From positions 4,836,001 through 4,900,000 of the forward strand of contig JAQOTA010000053.1 of the NCBI GenBank assembly GCA_029532415.1: DNA of 64,000 nt, given 5' to 3'. Numbering within the stretch: the first letter of the stretch is position 1; each line of letters starts with the position of its first letter. The DNA is from Marasmius tenuissimus. Lineage: Eukaryota > Basidiomycota > Agaricomycetes > Agaricales > Marasmiaceae. Position numbers and translations under genes: made by a program. The notes beneath the pieces were generated by a model that saw only the letters and a list, made by a program, of their open reading frames with translations, was not told where the DNA came from and did no database searches. Positions 44,146 to 56,625 of this stretch are shown here, piece after piece.

Positions 44146-45585
44146 ATGTCAAGGGATTGCACTACACAACGAGTCGAGAAAAGTCAACGGCAGTCGGCGA
44201 TATCAAGAAAGTAGCATTTTTTGGTGACTTATGAATATTGGATACCTGAGGGAACGACTGTCTTCCCGTATCGTTGAGGAAGGCGAGCGAGACTGACGGA
44301 CACCTGGTGGTCATCAATGGCAGCAGATAACCTTGAACCGAGTCATGCTCAGCCACTGAGTCTCTCAGTCTGAGTCGAAAGTGCATATGTGGCAGTGTAA
44401 ATACCTGAGGTAATCAAGTCACCACGTGCGATCTGCACCGGCATTGGCCGACTGAAGCTCTGAGTCTTACCCTCACCGACTGATACCGCCATCCATTCCG
44501 TTACTTCGAGTTCGCGAGCTCAAGTGCCAGGGCTCGTCAAAACGTTATAGAGCTCAATGGGGTTTCTTTCCTCCAGCGTAGGCTGTAAGTTGCATGTTCC
44601 GTGAAGCTCCATTCGATGCGTTCCAACTTGAAGATCAAGAATTCAGCCCTTGGACCTCCGATTCTTCCTAATTGTCAGGCTGTTGTTCAAATTCCTCTTG
44701 CACGGCTACCGCCGTGAGCTCTCAAGCTCAAGAGCGAGCCTTTTAGTACTCTACCAAGGAGAAACAACTAGGCATTGAGGGTAGTGCTTGTCGCAAGTTG
44801 AGCTCGAGGGGCCCATCAATCAAGTTTCAAGACTCCTGAGTGGGGAAGCTAGAAGGAAAAGGATGACCAACTGTTTCGCATGACTTAGCTCAGGTAATAG
44901 GTGCGGCGTCGCTACGGGCCGCGTTCGTGTACTCAGAACTTAGAAATCGCTCCCAGAAGGTTCCCTGCCGTTTCAAGTTGAATGAAGAAAAGGAAACGAG
45001 CTGCCCATAACACCGTCCGTATATGTTCCAATAGAAAATGCAAATGCCTCTGAGTCTCTCAGTTCGGAACCGGCGTCTGCCAGTGGATCAGGGTTGTATC
45101 GGCGATGCACGCCAGTCGGCGGTTAATTCGAGATATGAAGGTTGTTGATCAATACCCCTGAGCCCGAAGGAAAAGGATTCAAAGGACCTCTGAAAGGGAA
45201 TGCGCAAAATTCAAATCTGTTGGACGCCTTGATTGGAGCTGCAGGTATGTGGCAGTCCGTGTACAGGAATCTCTACCCCACGATTCGTTGCCACCTGGAA
45301 GAAGGAAAGAGAAGATGTTGGACCTGCCAGTCGCCCACAATGCCGCAGTACGCATGCGCGGACTCGATTACCGGAGCCGTCGTTTGCTGGCAGGTACTTG
45401 CGTCGTCGTCGGTTATTTTTATGTACGACATGATCGAGCTCCTCTCACCCAGCTCCAACTTATCGCATCGTACGGTCGGTAAACCCGTAGCAACCTCCAA
45501 AAGGTTCCTGTCGAAATTCGAACTGAGGCCTTCGGTCTGCTGACCTACGTTTGCCCTGACAGTGACCGGCAACTTATCAAAACAT
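44146..45585. other. No gene recognised
   Basis: A 133-codon frame at 45142-45543 is present, but it lacks motifs and conservation with the region upstream of the other seven-helix gene. I do not call it. Confidence 0.4.
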
Positions 45586-45589
45586 CGTG

Positions 45590-45965
45590 CTCAAACTTTC
45601 GCAAATTATTCGCAGTCTCCGGCCGCAACTGTCTGCTCACCCGCAAACATCGGACCACCTGAGGGGATGTCAGACCCTTCGCCGTGTCTGAGTCTCATTT
45701 AGAAATGGATCGCGGGTAGGGAGACTTCCCAACACGGCAGGAAGGAAGGCGAGAGTGGAGACATCATGCTCAAAATTTCACGAGATATTCGCATTCGCAA
45801 ATACTTGTACGAGTACACCCGATGACAACCTTCCAGACCACACCAGAGGGGTGTCTAACGATTGGAACCTTCGACAGCTTTCAACGTGTCTGAGTCCCAT
45901 TTATAAATAGACGCAAGTAGGTCTCTAGGTCTCGAGTTTCCGAGACGGAAGGGAGAAAGTCATCA
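45590..45965 (+). repeat. Tandemly duplicated promoter block of the second seven-helix gene
   Basis: Two similar units run from GCTCAAACTTTCGC (45591) and GCTCAAAATTTCAC (45769), each through GAGGGG to GTGTCTGAGTCxCATTTA. The second ends in TATAAATA (45902-45909). In the first the same place reads TTTAGAAATGG, so its TATA is lost. One related block precedes the first gene. Confidence 0.65.
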
Positions 45966-46069
45966 ACGGAGAACCATGGGGGCTGTAACTCCTGATCATG
46001 GTCGCCGATTTACATAAATACTTCGCAGGACCGTCCCAACTTCTATCATCCTACGGCCTTTCCCCGAAG

Positions 46070-47933
46070 ATGGCTATCGACGTTGGATTCCACACTGAAG
46101 CGCCGTTCGAAGAGCTCGATGTGACCCGAGGTGATATTGTCCTCGGGAGCGTCGTCTTTGGATTTTTCGTGCGTATCTGGTCTTACAACGTATACCTCCG
46201 TACAGACGCTGATCCGTAACCTCATTCAGTTTGGATTCTTCGTTCATGTCTTCTGGACAGCCGTCTTGGAAACGAAGAGGGCAGGAAGGGTGAGTGCTCG
46301 TCGAACCCGTGGAGGTGTACACTGAACTCACTCATCGTCATGGTTATATCTTCTCATTCTCCTAGATCACCGCGTATGTGGGCATGATCTGGCTTGAAAT
46401 CATCGGGTAAGTTACGGTTTCTCCCTTCGAGTCCGAGCCCGTCCTTACGCGTTCACGTGCTTAGGAATACTGGGTTTGCGGTTAGTACCAGTTGCTCAAA
46501 AGCTGTCCTTGCGCGTTGACACCCAGCCACATTCGAAGATCACCTCGTTCTGCTACTTGTACAAAGTCTTCCCTCCAAACCTCGGAACTTTCACTACTAT
46601 CATCGTCTGCTGGATTATTCAGGTATGTCCACTGTCACTCGTAGCCGGTGTCACCGAATACTGAAATTCAATTTAACCTGGATTCCTGAATTAGGTCCAA
46701 TGCTTGATGCTCATTATTGTTAATCGATTGTGTATCCTCCTACAGACTGATAGAGAACGGGTTCGTCGAGATTCAATCATCGAGAGTCCGTGCAGCGTAA
46801 ACTGAACATGTTCAAATTTAGATGATGATGAAGGCTATCGTCGCCGGTATCGTCACTGTCGTGTCTCTCTCGACGGCTTGCATCTGTATGCTACCACTTC
46901 GCACTGGTACTGAGCTGGATTTACTGACTGACGTTGTGACTCGCAGGGATCCCTGCGCAATTGCAGATCAATCATACATACATCGGGGTGAGTAGGGATG
47001 AGAGCCCCGCGCTTTATACATGACTGAACGTCAACCGGTTTCTACAGCTCAACCACTGGTGGGACAAGTTCGAAAAGTCAATTTATCTTTGTGAGTCCCC
47101 CGACGGACGCCGCCAAAATTTCCTACTCATGGTTCTATCTTTCTTTTCCCAGGCTTGGATCTTGCCTTGAACATCATCTTTATTGTTATGGTGAAGAGAC
47201 GGCTGGTAAATCACCGTCTGACTAAGTATGCTAAAGTCATGAGGTGAGCGAATCCGGGCCTGCGTCGAAGATCACGATTGAATCTTTCCTTCCCTTACAG
47301 GTTTAACGAGTATATGATTTTCATCTCGATCGGGATGGATATCTTGCTTATGGGTATGACGACCCTCAAGAATGGCTTCGTTTATTGCCAGGTAAGCTGT
47401 CTCTATGTTCTCCGAGCTCAAAAGCTAATACATAATTCTGGAATAGTTCCATCCTGTCGTTTACATGGTCAAACTCGCCATTGAGATGTCTATGTCTCGT
47501 GCGTCCCCCTCTCTTCCCGCTGAGGCAAATATTCGATCACTGGTACTCATGTATCGGACACTTTCTAGGTCTCCTGATTAAGGTTGCTCGGTCGGCTGGC
47601 ATTAATGTGTACGAGGGGGACAGAAACTATTGGACCGAGCAAAAGGGTGTCACTACGACTGGAACTATGTGAGTCACTCTTCCCCTCCCTCTTTTTACCC
47701 TTTCCTTTACTGACGCTTTTGCAGTTCTGTGCGCGTACAAAACCACGTCGTCACGGATCGAGACAACATAGGTTCGGATTTTTTTGTTTGCTGTGTTATC
47801 ATGGCTCACCATCGTGATCTTTCGTTCCTTGACAGAACTGACCCCGGAAATCACACGCACCACGCGCAAGGGGGACGACAACGTGTCCGTTGCATCCCAG
47901 GACCAATCTATGACGAAGGTACAGGAGGTTTGA
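46070..47933 (+). CDS. Seven-helix membrane protein, tandem copy 2
   Basis: It starts MAIDVGFHTEAPFEEL; an in-frame ATG also lies at 45998. The exon order equals copy 1: GDIVLGSVVFGFFFGFFVHVFW, ITAYVGMIWLEIIG, FCY-LYKVFPPNLGTFTTIIVCWIIQ, VQCLMLIIVNRLCILL, WIPAQLQINH, LNHWWDKFEKSIYL, LDLALNIIFIVMV and MIFISIGMDILLMG, then FHPVVYMVKLAIEMSM and LLIKVARSAGINVYEGD, ending in a polar tail (TRKGDDNVSVASQD). The frame is intact. Unlike copy 1, an intron splits the FVYCQ-FHPVV junction. It arose by tandem duplication with a doubled promoter. The role is unknown. Confidence 0.78.
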
Positions 47934-50881
47934 GCTCGAAGGATGGGGGCAGGAAACGCGAGGGAGGGGTGGACGGCGATTAGGATAAAGAACGCTCAAT
48001 GATTCCTGCAGCGAGCCCTGCGATAAGTCAGTGACTCTGGAGTGAGCTTTCAACTCGGCGCAAAATGAATCTGTCTCTACATGTAAAACTGGATATAAGT
48101 TTCGGTATATTGTATACACTCTCTTTGCTGTTTATCAGTGAGATCAGGAGAGTGGCAGGAGATTTTAACGTTCATCAGCACTCGGCACAAATTCGGCACG
48201 CAGTCCTCCGAACCTACTCTGGCGAGTCGCCTCCACCCGAAGCTTCGGGGAGCAAAGAATGGATTTCCGCGGGTAAGATCACAAAACAGACACAATGAGT
48301 TGAATCCCAGAGCCGTTCAAAATGAGTTGACTTTTTTGAGTTGCGAATCATACATATGATGATGGTAAGAATCTGGAAGTTGAGCGTGGTAGCGTAAGTA
48401 CTCGACAATTTGGCCGGTAGGTGGCCGGCAGGCATCATCAAGTTTATACACCAACTATTTGCTCAGTGTACCAGACGAGTTGCAGCTGCCTTCAAACCAC
48501 CGAACTCACAATCTCGAACCGCTCAAACTTAGCGCCATAATTGCTTCGTATGATAGCGTTGCAAGAAAGTCCTCAGGCTTCCTCTTTCGATCAACGCGGG
48601 CGGATGGTCGGGTCATCGGATGGTTTGGAATGATGGTGCTATCACGAAGTCGGGCTTTTCGTGCGTCGAAATAAGTCAGAGTATGTCGCATAGTGCTGGG
48701 AATGACGATAGTAGTCTGGACGTTTGTGTATCGGCCGGGACCGGGGGGGATTAACCAGCTGTATGCTGGTTGTCTGTGAGGAATCAATCATCCGCAGTGA
48801 GGAACCCAGAGGGTGTCACTACTTCGGAGGCCTGAGATGGAGTTACAGGCACGTCTTTTCCTAATCGCAGCGAAAATGTCTGCTCCAGTTCAAAAATCAA
48901 TCAAGGCTCCTTCAAAACAAATGAATCTTCACAGTGGCCTGGGCCCTGAGGCCTGATGCCCCGCCTCACGATTGCAAGCAGATTGCCTCCGCGCGTGATC
49001 TACGCATCTGTGATCGATGGTTGACCTCAGTCTGGAAAAAGTGGGACACAATCGAACTTCTCTCACAATCAACGACGTCCGGAAAGAACCCTCCCGAAGG
49101 GTCCTGTCGACAGATCCTAGATTAAGGGGTGATTAATCGGGAACGTCGCCCTCAAGATAATTGCAGACGCGAATATCTTTAATAGTACTATCGCATCGGC
49201 AACGACCGTCGACCAGCGCTAGAGGGTGACGCTAAACGAAAATGAACCCTCTAGAGTCGCGCCCGAGCTTCAATCGTCAATGAAAAGCTCCCAGTAGTAG
49301 ATCGGGTTCTGAAAGTTCAACGTTCCACGCTCCGTACCGAGTGCCATTACTAGTGCTCTGGAGTTCCCACCCTTGAAGTCCTTGGGGGAAAAGAGTGCAT
49401 TTTCCGATGAATCATCAATGCATCATGGCTCTCATGATAACATGAACTAGACAATGTACACACACCTCCGGCATCACGCAGAATAAAGCGATCACGGTGT
49501 CCTTGCAACGAAAGAAAGACAGGTGGCGTGTGAAATCTGGATGGAAGACGTTGTGGGCGCCAATTCGACGTGAGACTGCTCTCGCACTTACCGCCATCAT
49601 CAAATGTCGTTTGCTTGCCTTCGTCCTGGATTATGGAGAAACCAACAAGTCCTTTCTGACACTGTACTATACAACTATGCCTCTCCAATCATCAGTTGTC
49701 ATCCCTCTTCAGACTCCTTATCACATACTCCATCGACCAGCAATTACGTTCTCTCAAGACTAATTCATCTCAAAGCATCGTCACCAACAACAAGCTTTTT
49801 GCTCGAGTCTTGACTATCTCGCTCATGACTTTGCCGACAAATGGCATTGCCAATGGCTCGCAAGAAACTTCCGCCCCTCCATCAGCCTGTCAATTAGACC
49901 CCTTGTTAGTGTACCAACACGCCGCTAGCTGCGAGTGGAATATCGATTTATAATCTAACCGGGGTTCAAGGATCATGCTGCTCCACCCTCTGTCTTTGAC
50001 CTTCGATCAGATAGGATGTGATCGTCGGATTGGGGTCTATAATTTCTTGCCCTGATTCTGCAACCGAGCAAACCAAGAGCGTGAGGGTGGCCGGGCATGG
50101 ACTGAAGCTGAAACTTCGATCTTAAAATCACTAAAACTCGTCCTTCGCGCACCAAAAGTCGATCCTGTCACACCGGAATCACTCACTATGTGAACAGTGG
50201 GCTGCGAATAGGGTGTGAACAGATCGTGTGCCTTACCAAGTGAACCAAGAATGTTGTTTGTCCTTTGGCTTTGTGAAAGAAAACCTCGCCGAATTCCCTT
50301 TTCCCTCTGTCCATCGTCAGGTTACTCGGCTTGACACACGATCTATTCACATGGTGGGTGCCTCTGGTGTCAGGATCATGGCCGGCAAACTCGAATATAG
50401 ACATGATCGCGGTATCGGGTCATCGAGTACCAATACCAATACCCGCCAACATCGCCGCTGACTTTGGTATCAGGACGTGTAATACGACTTAGCCCGCACA
50501 GTACTACCTGTTCTGTGTCATTTCCCGAGAGTCAAAAAGCTCAGTCCTCAACCAAACTTCGTGCGCCATTGAGGGCCACTGGCAAGTAGTGGTGCGAAGG
50601 TCTAGCGCACTGAGGCGGAGGATCCTAGGGATGGCAGAGACGATATACTCTATGCGTGGAAGGAAGAAGTTAAGTTTGCATATTTGAGATTACCCGCATG
50701 ACAGCCGTTTGACGTGTGCTAGTAGGCCATCCGCCCTCGGATGATGTATCTAAGCCGCGAGACTCTACAGAAATCATGATCGAAGTCGCTGATCAGATTC
50801 AGACTTAACGGTCGGTACTTAAGAAACGGAACGATCTTTCAGGCTGTTCCTTCATCACCTCAATCTCCAATTCGATCAACC
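47934..50881. other. No gene recognised
   Basis: Nearly 3 kb contains only short overlapping frames. None shows family motifs or splice chains. I see no obvious transposon ends. Confidence 0.4.
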
Positions 50882-51646
50882 ATGATGCTTTTCAAGGCCA
50901 CAATCCTCGTCTTTCTAAGTACCAGTGCCATGGTTGTACACGCACAGGGTGGTTTCCGCGGTCAGTACTAATCAAAACAAGAACTCAGAGAAAGTGGCCT
51001 CACTCACGCTCCTTCATTTCCGTAGCTTCTTGCAATAGTGCATCTCAATGCCTCTCTGGAGTCTGTGTGTGGTGTACGTCTATGTCAATCGTTCGCAACG
51101 TTTGGATGGAGCATTGACTGATTTTTTGTCCCCAATGCTAGCCTCTAGAAAATGCGGTCGAGGAAGCATCGATGGTATGTTTCGTGTCTGATATTAAACG
51201 GTACAACAACCCCGAGAATTGTTGATGATCATTCACTCTCAGCTCGGTGTGGCGACAACCGCGACTGCGCGTCGAACAGATGTAGTGGTAGGTCGTTTCC
51301 CTGATTCTGAGGTACATTATAAATGCTTACGGACCGCTATTCAGGGGGGAGATGCGTCTCGTGTCAAAATGGACGTGGGGTCGGGTTGCCACCAGGAAGT
51401 GAGTATTGGCCTCTCCGCTTTCATTTATCGAGGAACACGGTAACTAGCGAAGCATGGTTGGCGATCAGGTTCATGCCCAGGCATTGCAGACTCGGATGCA
51501 TGCTGTAGCAGTCAATGCACTCGTGAGTTCATCGCTCGTCGTGCACTCATATCAGATTGCTGTAACCTTGTCATTCTTCTTGCTTTCCTTCAGTGGAGTC
51601 CGCGGGTACGGGCGGATTTCGATGTATCTCTAATATCCCTCCTTAG
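50882..51646 (+). CDS. Small secreted cysteine-rich protein
   Basis: Seven small exons (50882-50960, 51026-51073, 51142-51174, 51243-51287, 51345-51398, 51469-51522, 51594-51646), all in phase 1, join to 121 residues. The first ~22 residues form a signal peptide (MMLFKATILVFLSTSAMVVHA, cut before QGG). The mature part has about 14 cysteines in repeated short modules: CNSASQCLSGVC, CGDNRDCASNRC, CVSC and CPGIADSDACCSSQC. The spacing recalls dickkopf- or toxin-like disulfide folds. A secreted, disulfide-stabilised protein acting outside the cell is likely, such as an effector-like or defence peptide. The target is unknown. Single modules lie on single exons, which suggests growth by exon duplication. 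Confidence 0.8.
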
Positions 51647-52904
51647 AGGAATCCGGGGAGATATCATACGCCTCGTGATTGCAATGGAGATGAAGAGTGT
51701 TTTTCTTGTCGAGTTCTTGATTATTTGCCGGTGTGTTAGGTAGGTATGATACTGTATCGACTATGGATTTGCCGGCCTAATTGTGAAGATAATCTGTGTG
51801 TGTCTGTAACAGCCGAAAGGCTAGTGGGTCGTAGGATTTTAATGGCTCTTTGGCGAGTGGAGAGTAGTTTCGCGACGACATCCTTAGCCATCCGTTTTGT
51901 GAAGCGAAAGGGGTGCAATGTTCAATGAAGGCCGTGGGCTCGAGAGTTACGGTGAAGTTGTTTCGTTGAGTAGCGCACGATCTAACAGTCTAGTAGCCTT
52001 GCTAGTAGTGGCCCCCGATCGTGATTAGATCGCATCGTCATCATAAACTCAATGACAATCGTGCCCTTCCTTCATAGACTGCAAGTTCTGGATCAGAATG
52101 AAGTTGTATTCGCTGGGACTCTAAAGACACCAAATAGGCCACCAGTCCAGAAGTACCAAGATCGAGTTGGGGCTGTTTTCGCCAGGAACTTCAAGACGCA
52201 CATTCGCCTTTCAGCATCGAAAACGCCTTCACAGAGACCGTGTCTTTCTAAAATTGGCATCGAACATTCTGATGACTCGGCATTTGGAGCACACGACCAA
52301 AAATGAATTCTGGCTGTGGTTCGTTGGCAGTGGCACAAGAGACTAGTAGGGCAACATGTACGTAAGGCTATAAACAACATGACGCGCTGTATCATTAATT
52401 CATTTCCCACGTTCCGCGTCTTGCTCATCGACCACGACGACGATAAGGACGTCTTGAACGATGTCCTCAGAGTTCTCTGTTCAATTGAGCTACATATAGG
52501 CGAGCACGGGCTCTCTGACTCTTCTCTCCTTGTTCTCGTTCACCGCCTCTAAGCCTGCCTCGTGTAAACCGCCCGCAATCGTTCCATTAACCGACGCAGT
52601 GTTCAAACAGCCATAGCACAACGTGTTTCCTCATTCCCTTGTTCGATTACACTTCAACGGCATCACATTAGGCCTCGTTTCCAAATGACAGCAATTCCTA
52701 TGTCTTCGCCGCGAGGCCCAGGCATGTATCAGCTCTATATGTACGCCAATTCTGCTTATCCGTTGGCCTATCCTCTTCTTGTCCTCTATCTACCCTCGCT
52801 TCGCCATTGAAGCTTCATTATCCTCCGTTACTCTGATATCTGAATTCAGTACTTTAGTGCTCACTGCTTCATTGATATCTAGGAGTCACCTCCGGCCCAT
52901 ACGC
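51647..52904. other. No gene recognised
   Basis: This is the interval before the ATPase gene. No motif-bearing frame or repeat is seen. Confidence 0.4.
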
Positions 52905-55900
52905 ATGCCTGAGCTCTCTGCCACGAGTACAACAGGAACACCCATCCCTAGGCCGACTCCCAGACTGCGGAAGGCCCAAACAGTAGGCGGTCGACACGCG
53001 GGATACCCAGCTATAGGCTCTGTACACTGGCTATTCCGAACCAACATCCCCCAGAGAAGATCTTCGTATTACCAGCCTGACGTCCGGAAGAGAAATTTCT
53101 TTGGGATGGGAGATATTATTGGAGTTCTGACGAATGTAAGTTCCTCTGTCTATTTCCTCTGACCAGCTCGACTAAAGGGTCCCATTTCGCTCCATCCGAC
53201 ACATAATACCGCATGCACGCCCTCCTGCCAACGCACTTACCATCACTTGCTCAAAAATCAGCCTGCTGAAACAGTCCGCTCTCTAACAGAATCTAAACGT
53301 TTGCTTGAGGAAGCCCGTCGCGAAATCAACGAGACTCGGGAACGCGCCCAATTACGCCCCAAACACACGTTTTCCCGACTGCCCGGATTCTTCGCTCGCG
53401 ATGCCGAACTGCGGGCTATTGAGAGGGCCTTAGAGGGCGACCCGGCGTTCACGGTGCTATTCGGTGCTAGTTCAGTGGGGAAGGTACGCCAAGTTCTGCG
53501 CTTTTCTGTCTCTGGCTTTCGTGTGCTCAGTCTCCGTGCACAGACGGCCCTACTTCGACAAGTCCTCACCGATGAAAAGTATCACGTTCTCCATTTTGAC
53601 CTGCGGATCTCGGGTTTCGCGGATCTGGCGAGTCTGTACATGAGTCTGAGTGAACAGATGGAGCAATATTTCGACGGGATCTCGAAGCAGATGGAGGGCT
53701 ATGAAGAGTTCGAAAAGGAATCGTGGAGTTTCAAGGTAAGTTTTCGTGCCTTTGTTCCTGTCATCCAATGTCTGATGGTAGAAACAGCACGATAGGCTCA
53801 ACGTTGAGCGGAGATTACAAGAATCTCCTCCCGATAGCGGGATACAGAAGGTGAAAACGAGTGATATCGCGAGGTTGATGGAGTTGTTCCAGGTGAGCGG
53901 CTGCTTTTTGTCTCTGCGTCTCCCTTATTCTGACCCTCAATCAGAGCTCCCTCCTCAAGTACTGGAGGTTTGACCCCTTTGCCAATGAGGAAGATGGGAA
54001 GGGAAAGCGAGGGCATAAAGAAGAATACAGCAGTTCCAGTGCGACGACTGATCGCACGCATGTCAATCCCAACGGCAATCACCAGCAATCGAGCGATCAC
54101 GGACAGGGCCAGGGAAAGAAGAAATGGAAGTTGCGGAACTTGTTGAGAGACCGAAACAAGGAGAAGAAACGGACGGATGAGAATCCTCAGCGTAGACACG
54201 AGGTGGAGGAACAGGAGCCACCGCGAGAGGAGAGGGAGAGGCCGGCGAAAAAGATGCCCGTAAGTACGAAGTCCTTGCGTCCGATCGAAACTTACGAACG
54301 ACTTGACAGGTCATATTCTTCGATGAGGCCCACAAACTGTAGGTTTTTGGATTGCCAGTTCCTATCCCGTAATGCTCACTTCAAATCTCTAGACCCGCTC
54401 TCATCCAGTCGTCGGAGGCGATGAACTGCTTGCTGTCTACGTTCCTTGTTTTGACGAAGCAAGATAGACTGTGCCATGTCATCCACGCTACAAGTGATCC
54501 GTTCTATCATACATGGCTGAGACAGTTGAATATTATGCAGCACTGCAAGGTGAGTTTCTCTTTTCCTACGATGCACTTTCATGATACTGATCCCAAGCTC
54601 CGGAATAGATCATTACCATTGGCGACTGCTCCAAAACCGAAACTCGGAACTTTTTCCGTGAAAAGCTCCTACCTGATGTCCCGGAGCATTTGAGAGGCGG
54701 GCTCGAGTTTGAGAGGTTGTGGGAGGCGTTCGGGGGAAAGTTGGTACATTGGCAGGACTACCTCGGGGATTACGGTGGGATCCCTTCTCTTTCCCCAGCT
54801 ACTTTTTGACTGATTTTTCGTGGCGTAGTGAACTCGAATGGGATGCTAGATCCCAAGTCGAGCTCGCATTTCCTTCAGGCGCACGCGCTGTTGAATCTAC
54901 ACATCATACACTCTTCGCAGGCGCCGCACGCTAGTGGATCTGATTCCCACAATCAAAATCAGGATGGTCAAGCCCCTCCACCTGCACCTACGGGGTTCCG
55001 GATCTACTCGCCTATTTCGCACCCTTATCCACTCCCTTCGCAGCAAGCACAAGAGCATGTCGAGCCGGAGGCAACCAGCAATGATTTCACGGCGATTCAG
55101 CTCCTGAAGGTGATGGCGAGGATCACGCAGCCTGGTGTTGAATGGCTGCCGTATTTTATGCTTTGCAGGGAGTTCGGGGTGAGGGCTGTGGATGGTATGG
55201 TCAAGGGAAGAGTTTTGGAGCTGAGATGGACTGAAGCCGTTGCTTCTGAAACCAAGGAGGATGAAGGGGAGGAAGAGGAAGAGAGGATTCCAGAGGTCAT
55301 TCCTAATGGTGGTGGAGGTGGCTTCGATTCGAGACCAGGAAGTGTACCGGGGTACATGCAAGACCCGTCCAGCCCGACGACGATGTTGAACACTGATGAG
55401 TTGTTCGCGATAAGAGGCCCGCCTCCTCCACCACCACCCGCGGGAGGGCCGACTAATGATAGCGAGGAGGAAATGGTGATGGTACCTGTTTCGGAGACAG
55501 AGGCTATGGAGATACCACCTCCTCGACAACGACCACCACCGCCCCCGAGGTATGCCTCGCAGGTACCACAACCCCAGCCGACCAGAAGGAGAAGGTCAAC
55601 GAGGTATCAGTCGAGGTATACGACGTACACCACAAGGACAAATGACATGTACCCGTTCCCTGTGGAGGTGATTGGGCCTAAGGTTGTGCCGATCACGCCT
55701 GTTATGCGGTACGCGATGAGGGAGGTTGTGAAGGAGTACCAGGAGGACGATCCTGAAGAGTTTGACGGCGATGAAGAGGGACTGGGACTTGAGGGCGATG
55801 AGTTCGATATTGGGTCGAGGAGACCCAGTAGGAGTAGGAGGGGAACCGGGACGGGGACGGATGGAGCGTCAGAGTACGCTAGTCTCTCGGATGTTGATGA

Positions 55901-55907
55901 GTATTGA
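52905..55907 (+). CDS. Large P-loop ATPase (archaeal-type ATPase domain)
   Basis: Nine exons (52905-53135, 53262-53483, 53544-53735, 53788-53892, 53945-54259, 54310-54338, 54393-54549, 54609-54774, 54829-55907) close to 831 residues. A short N-terminal region ends in FFGMGDIIGVLTN. The NTPase domain then follows, with Walker A GASSVGKT split by an intron and Walker B VIFFDEAHKLP, preceded by LPGFFARDAEL as in fungal ATPases of the archaeal-ATPase class. A charged insert (KGKRGHKEE to REERERPAKK) separates the two motifs. A winged-helix-like segment follows (FTAIQLLKVMARITQPGVEWLPYF). The last ~230 residues are acidic and polyproline-rich (PPPPPPP near 55428). This is probably a STAND-like or chaperone-type ATPase conserved in fungi. 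The role is unknown. Confidence 0.85.
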
Positions 55908-56139
55908 TTGGATTACACTAATCTCGGTTTGACGGCTACTAATGTACCATTTGTTATGCTTCTTCCATGCCATGGGATGGTCACTCTGCTTATACTTGGC
56001 TTCTTTTGTGTCTGGTATACACGTCTGCATCTTTTGTACTCGATATCTGCTGGTCGCGTTCATACTGTATTTTTATGTGGAGGCCATCCAAGGTAAATAC
56101 GTGCTAGTTATATACGCCTTGATGAGGGTGTAGGACATG

Positions 56140-56224
56140 AGCAGCATGGCGCAGTGGTAGCGCGCGGGGCCCATATATCTTCTCTGGTACCCCGAGGTCA
56201 CTTGATCGAAACAAGTTGCTGCTA
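56140..56224 (+). tRNA. tRNA-iMet(CAU): Initiator tRNA-Met (CAT), with 13-base intron
   Basis: The mature sequence equals the other copies. The intron is 56176-56188, the shortest. A T5 run at 56245-56249 may serve as terminator. It lies 233 bases after the ATPase gene stop, without a membrane protein copy beside it, so it may be the ancestral locus or an independent insertion. Confidence 0.95.
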
Positions 56225-56625
56225 CTATCAAAAGACACGCTGACTTTTTGGGAGGTCTCGGAGGCACTGCAGCGTTATATAACGCAACAATTGAAGCAAA
56301 TGCGACAGTGAAACACCGGCTGGACAACCAGCGTTCCTTGTCAATCCTGGATGACACTATCCTTTCTGGGTGGGTAGTGGACGACACTCGCACTGAGTGG
56401 GAGGATCGTTGGATTTGGAAGTAGAGAATGATACGAATCTATACATACGGTCATGACAGAGCTTCAGTGACTTGTGTGAGCAGGGATGTCCGATGATAAA
56501 CAAGCGCTCGATACACTAGCACAACGGTCACAACCGTGCTAGAGCGCTTATTTGAGTTCTCCCAGCTCGGTCTGCTACCACCACTCAATCGAGATGACCC
56601 CTCGCCTCTTGATTCCTTGCCGCTC
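56225..56625. other. Promoter region of the potassium channel gene
   Basis: No gene is seen. An open frame upstream from 56536 lacks an ATG until 56626. Confidence 0.5.

Noticed and set aside
45142..45543. 133-codon frame before the second seven-helix gene
   Set aside because: It is not conserved in the equivalent region of the first copy and has no domain or splice context.
54897..55571. 224-codon minus-strand frame opposite the ATPase tail
   Set aside because: It is antisense to an exon whose frame is fixed by eight in-phase introns. Its composition mirrors the polyproline repeats.
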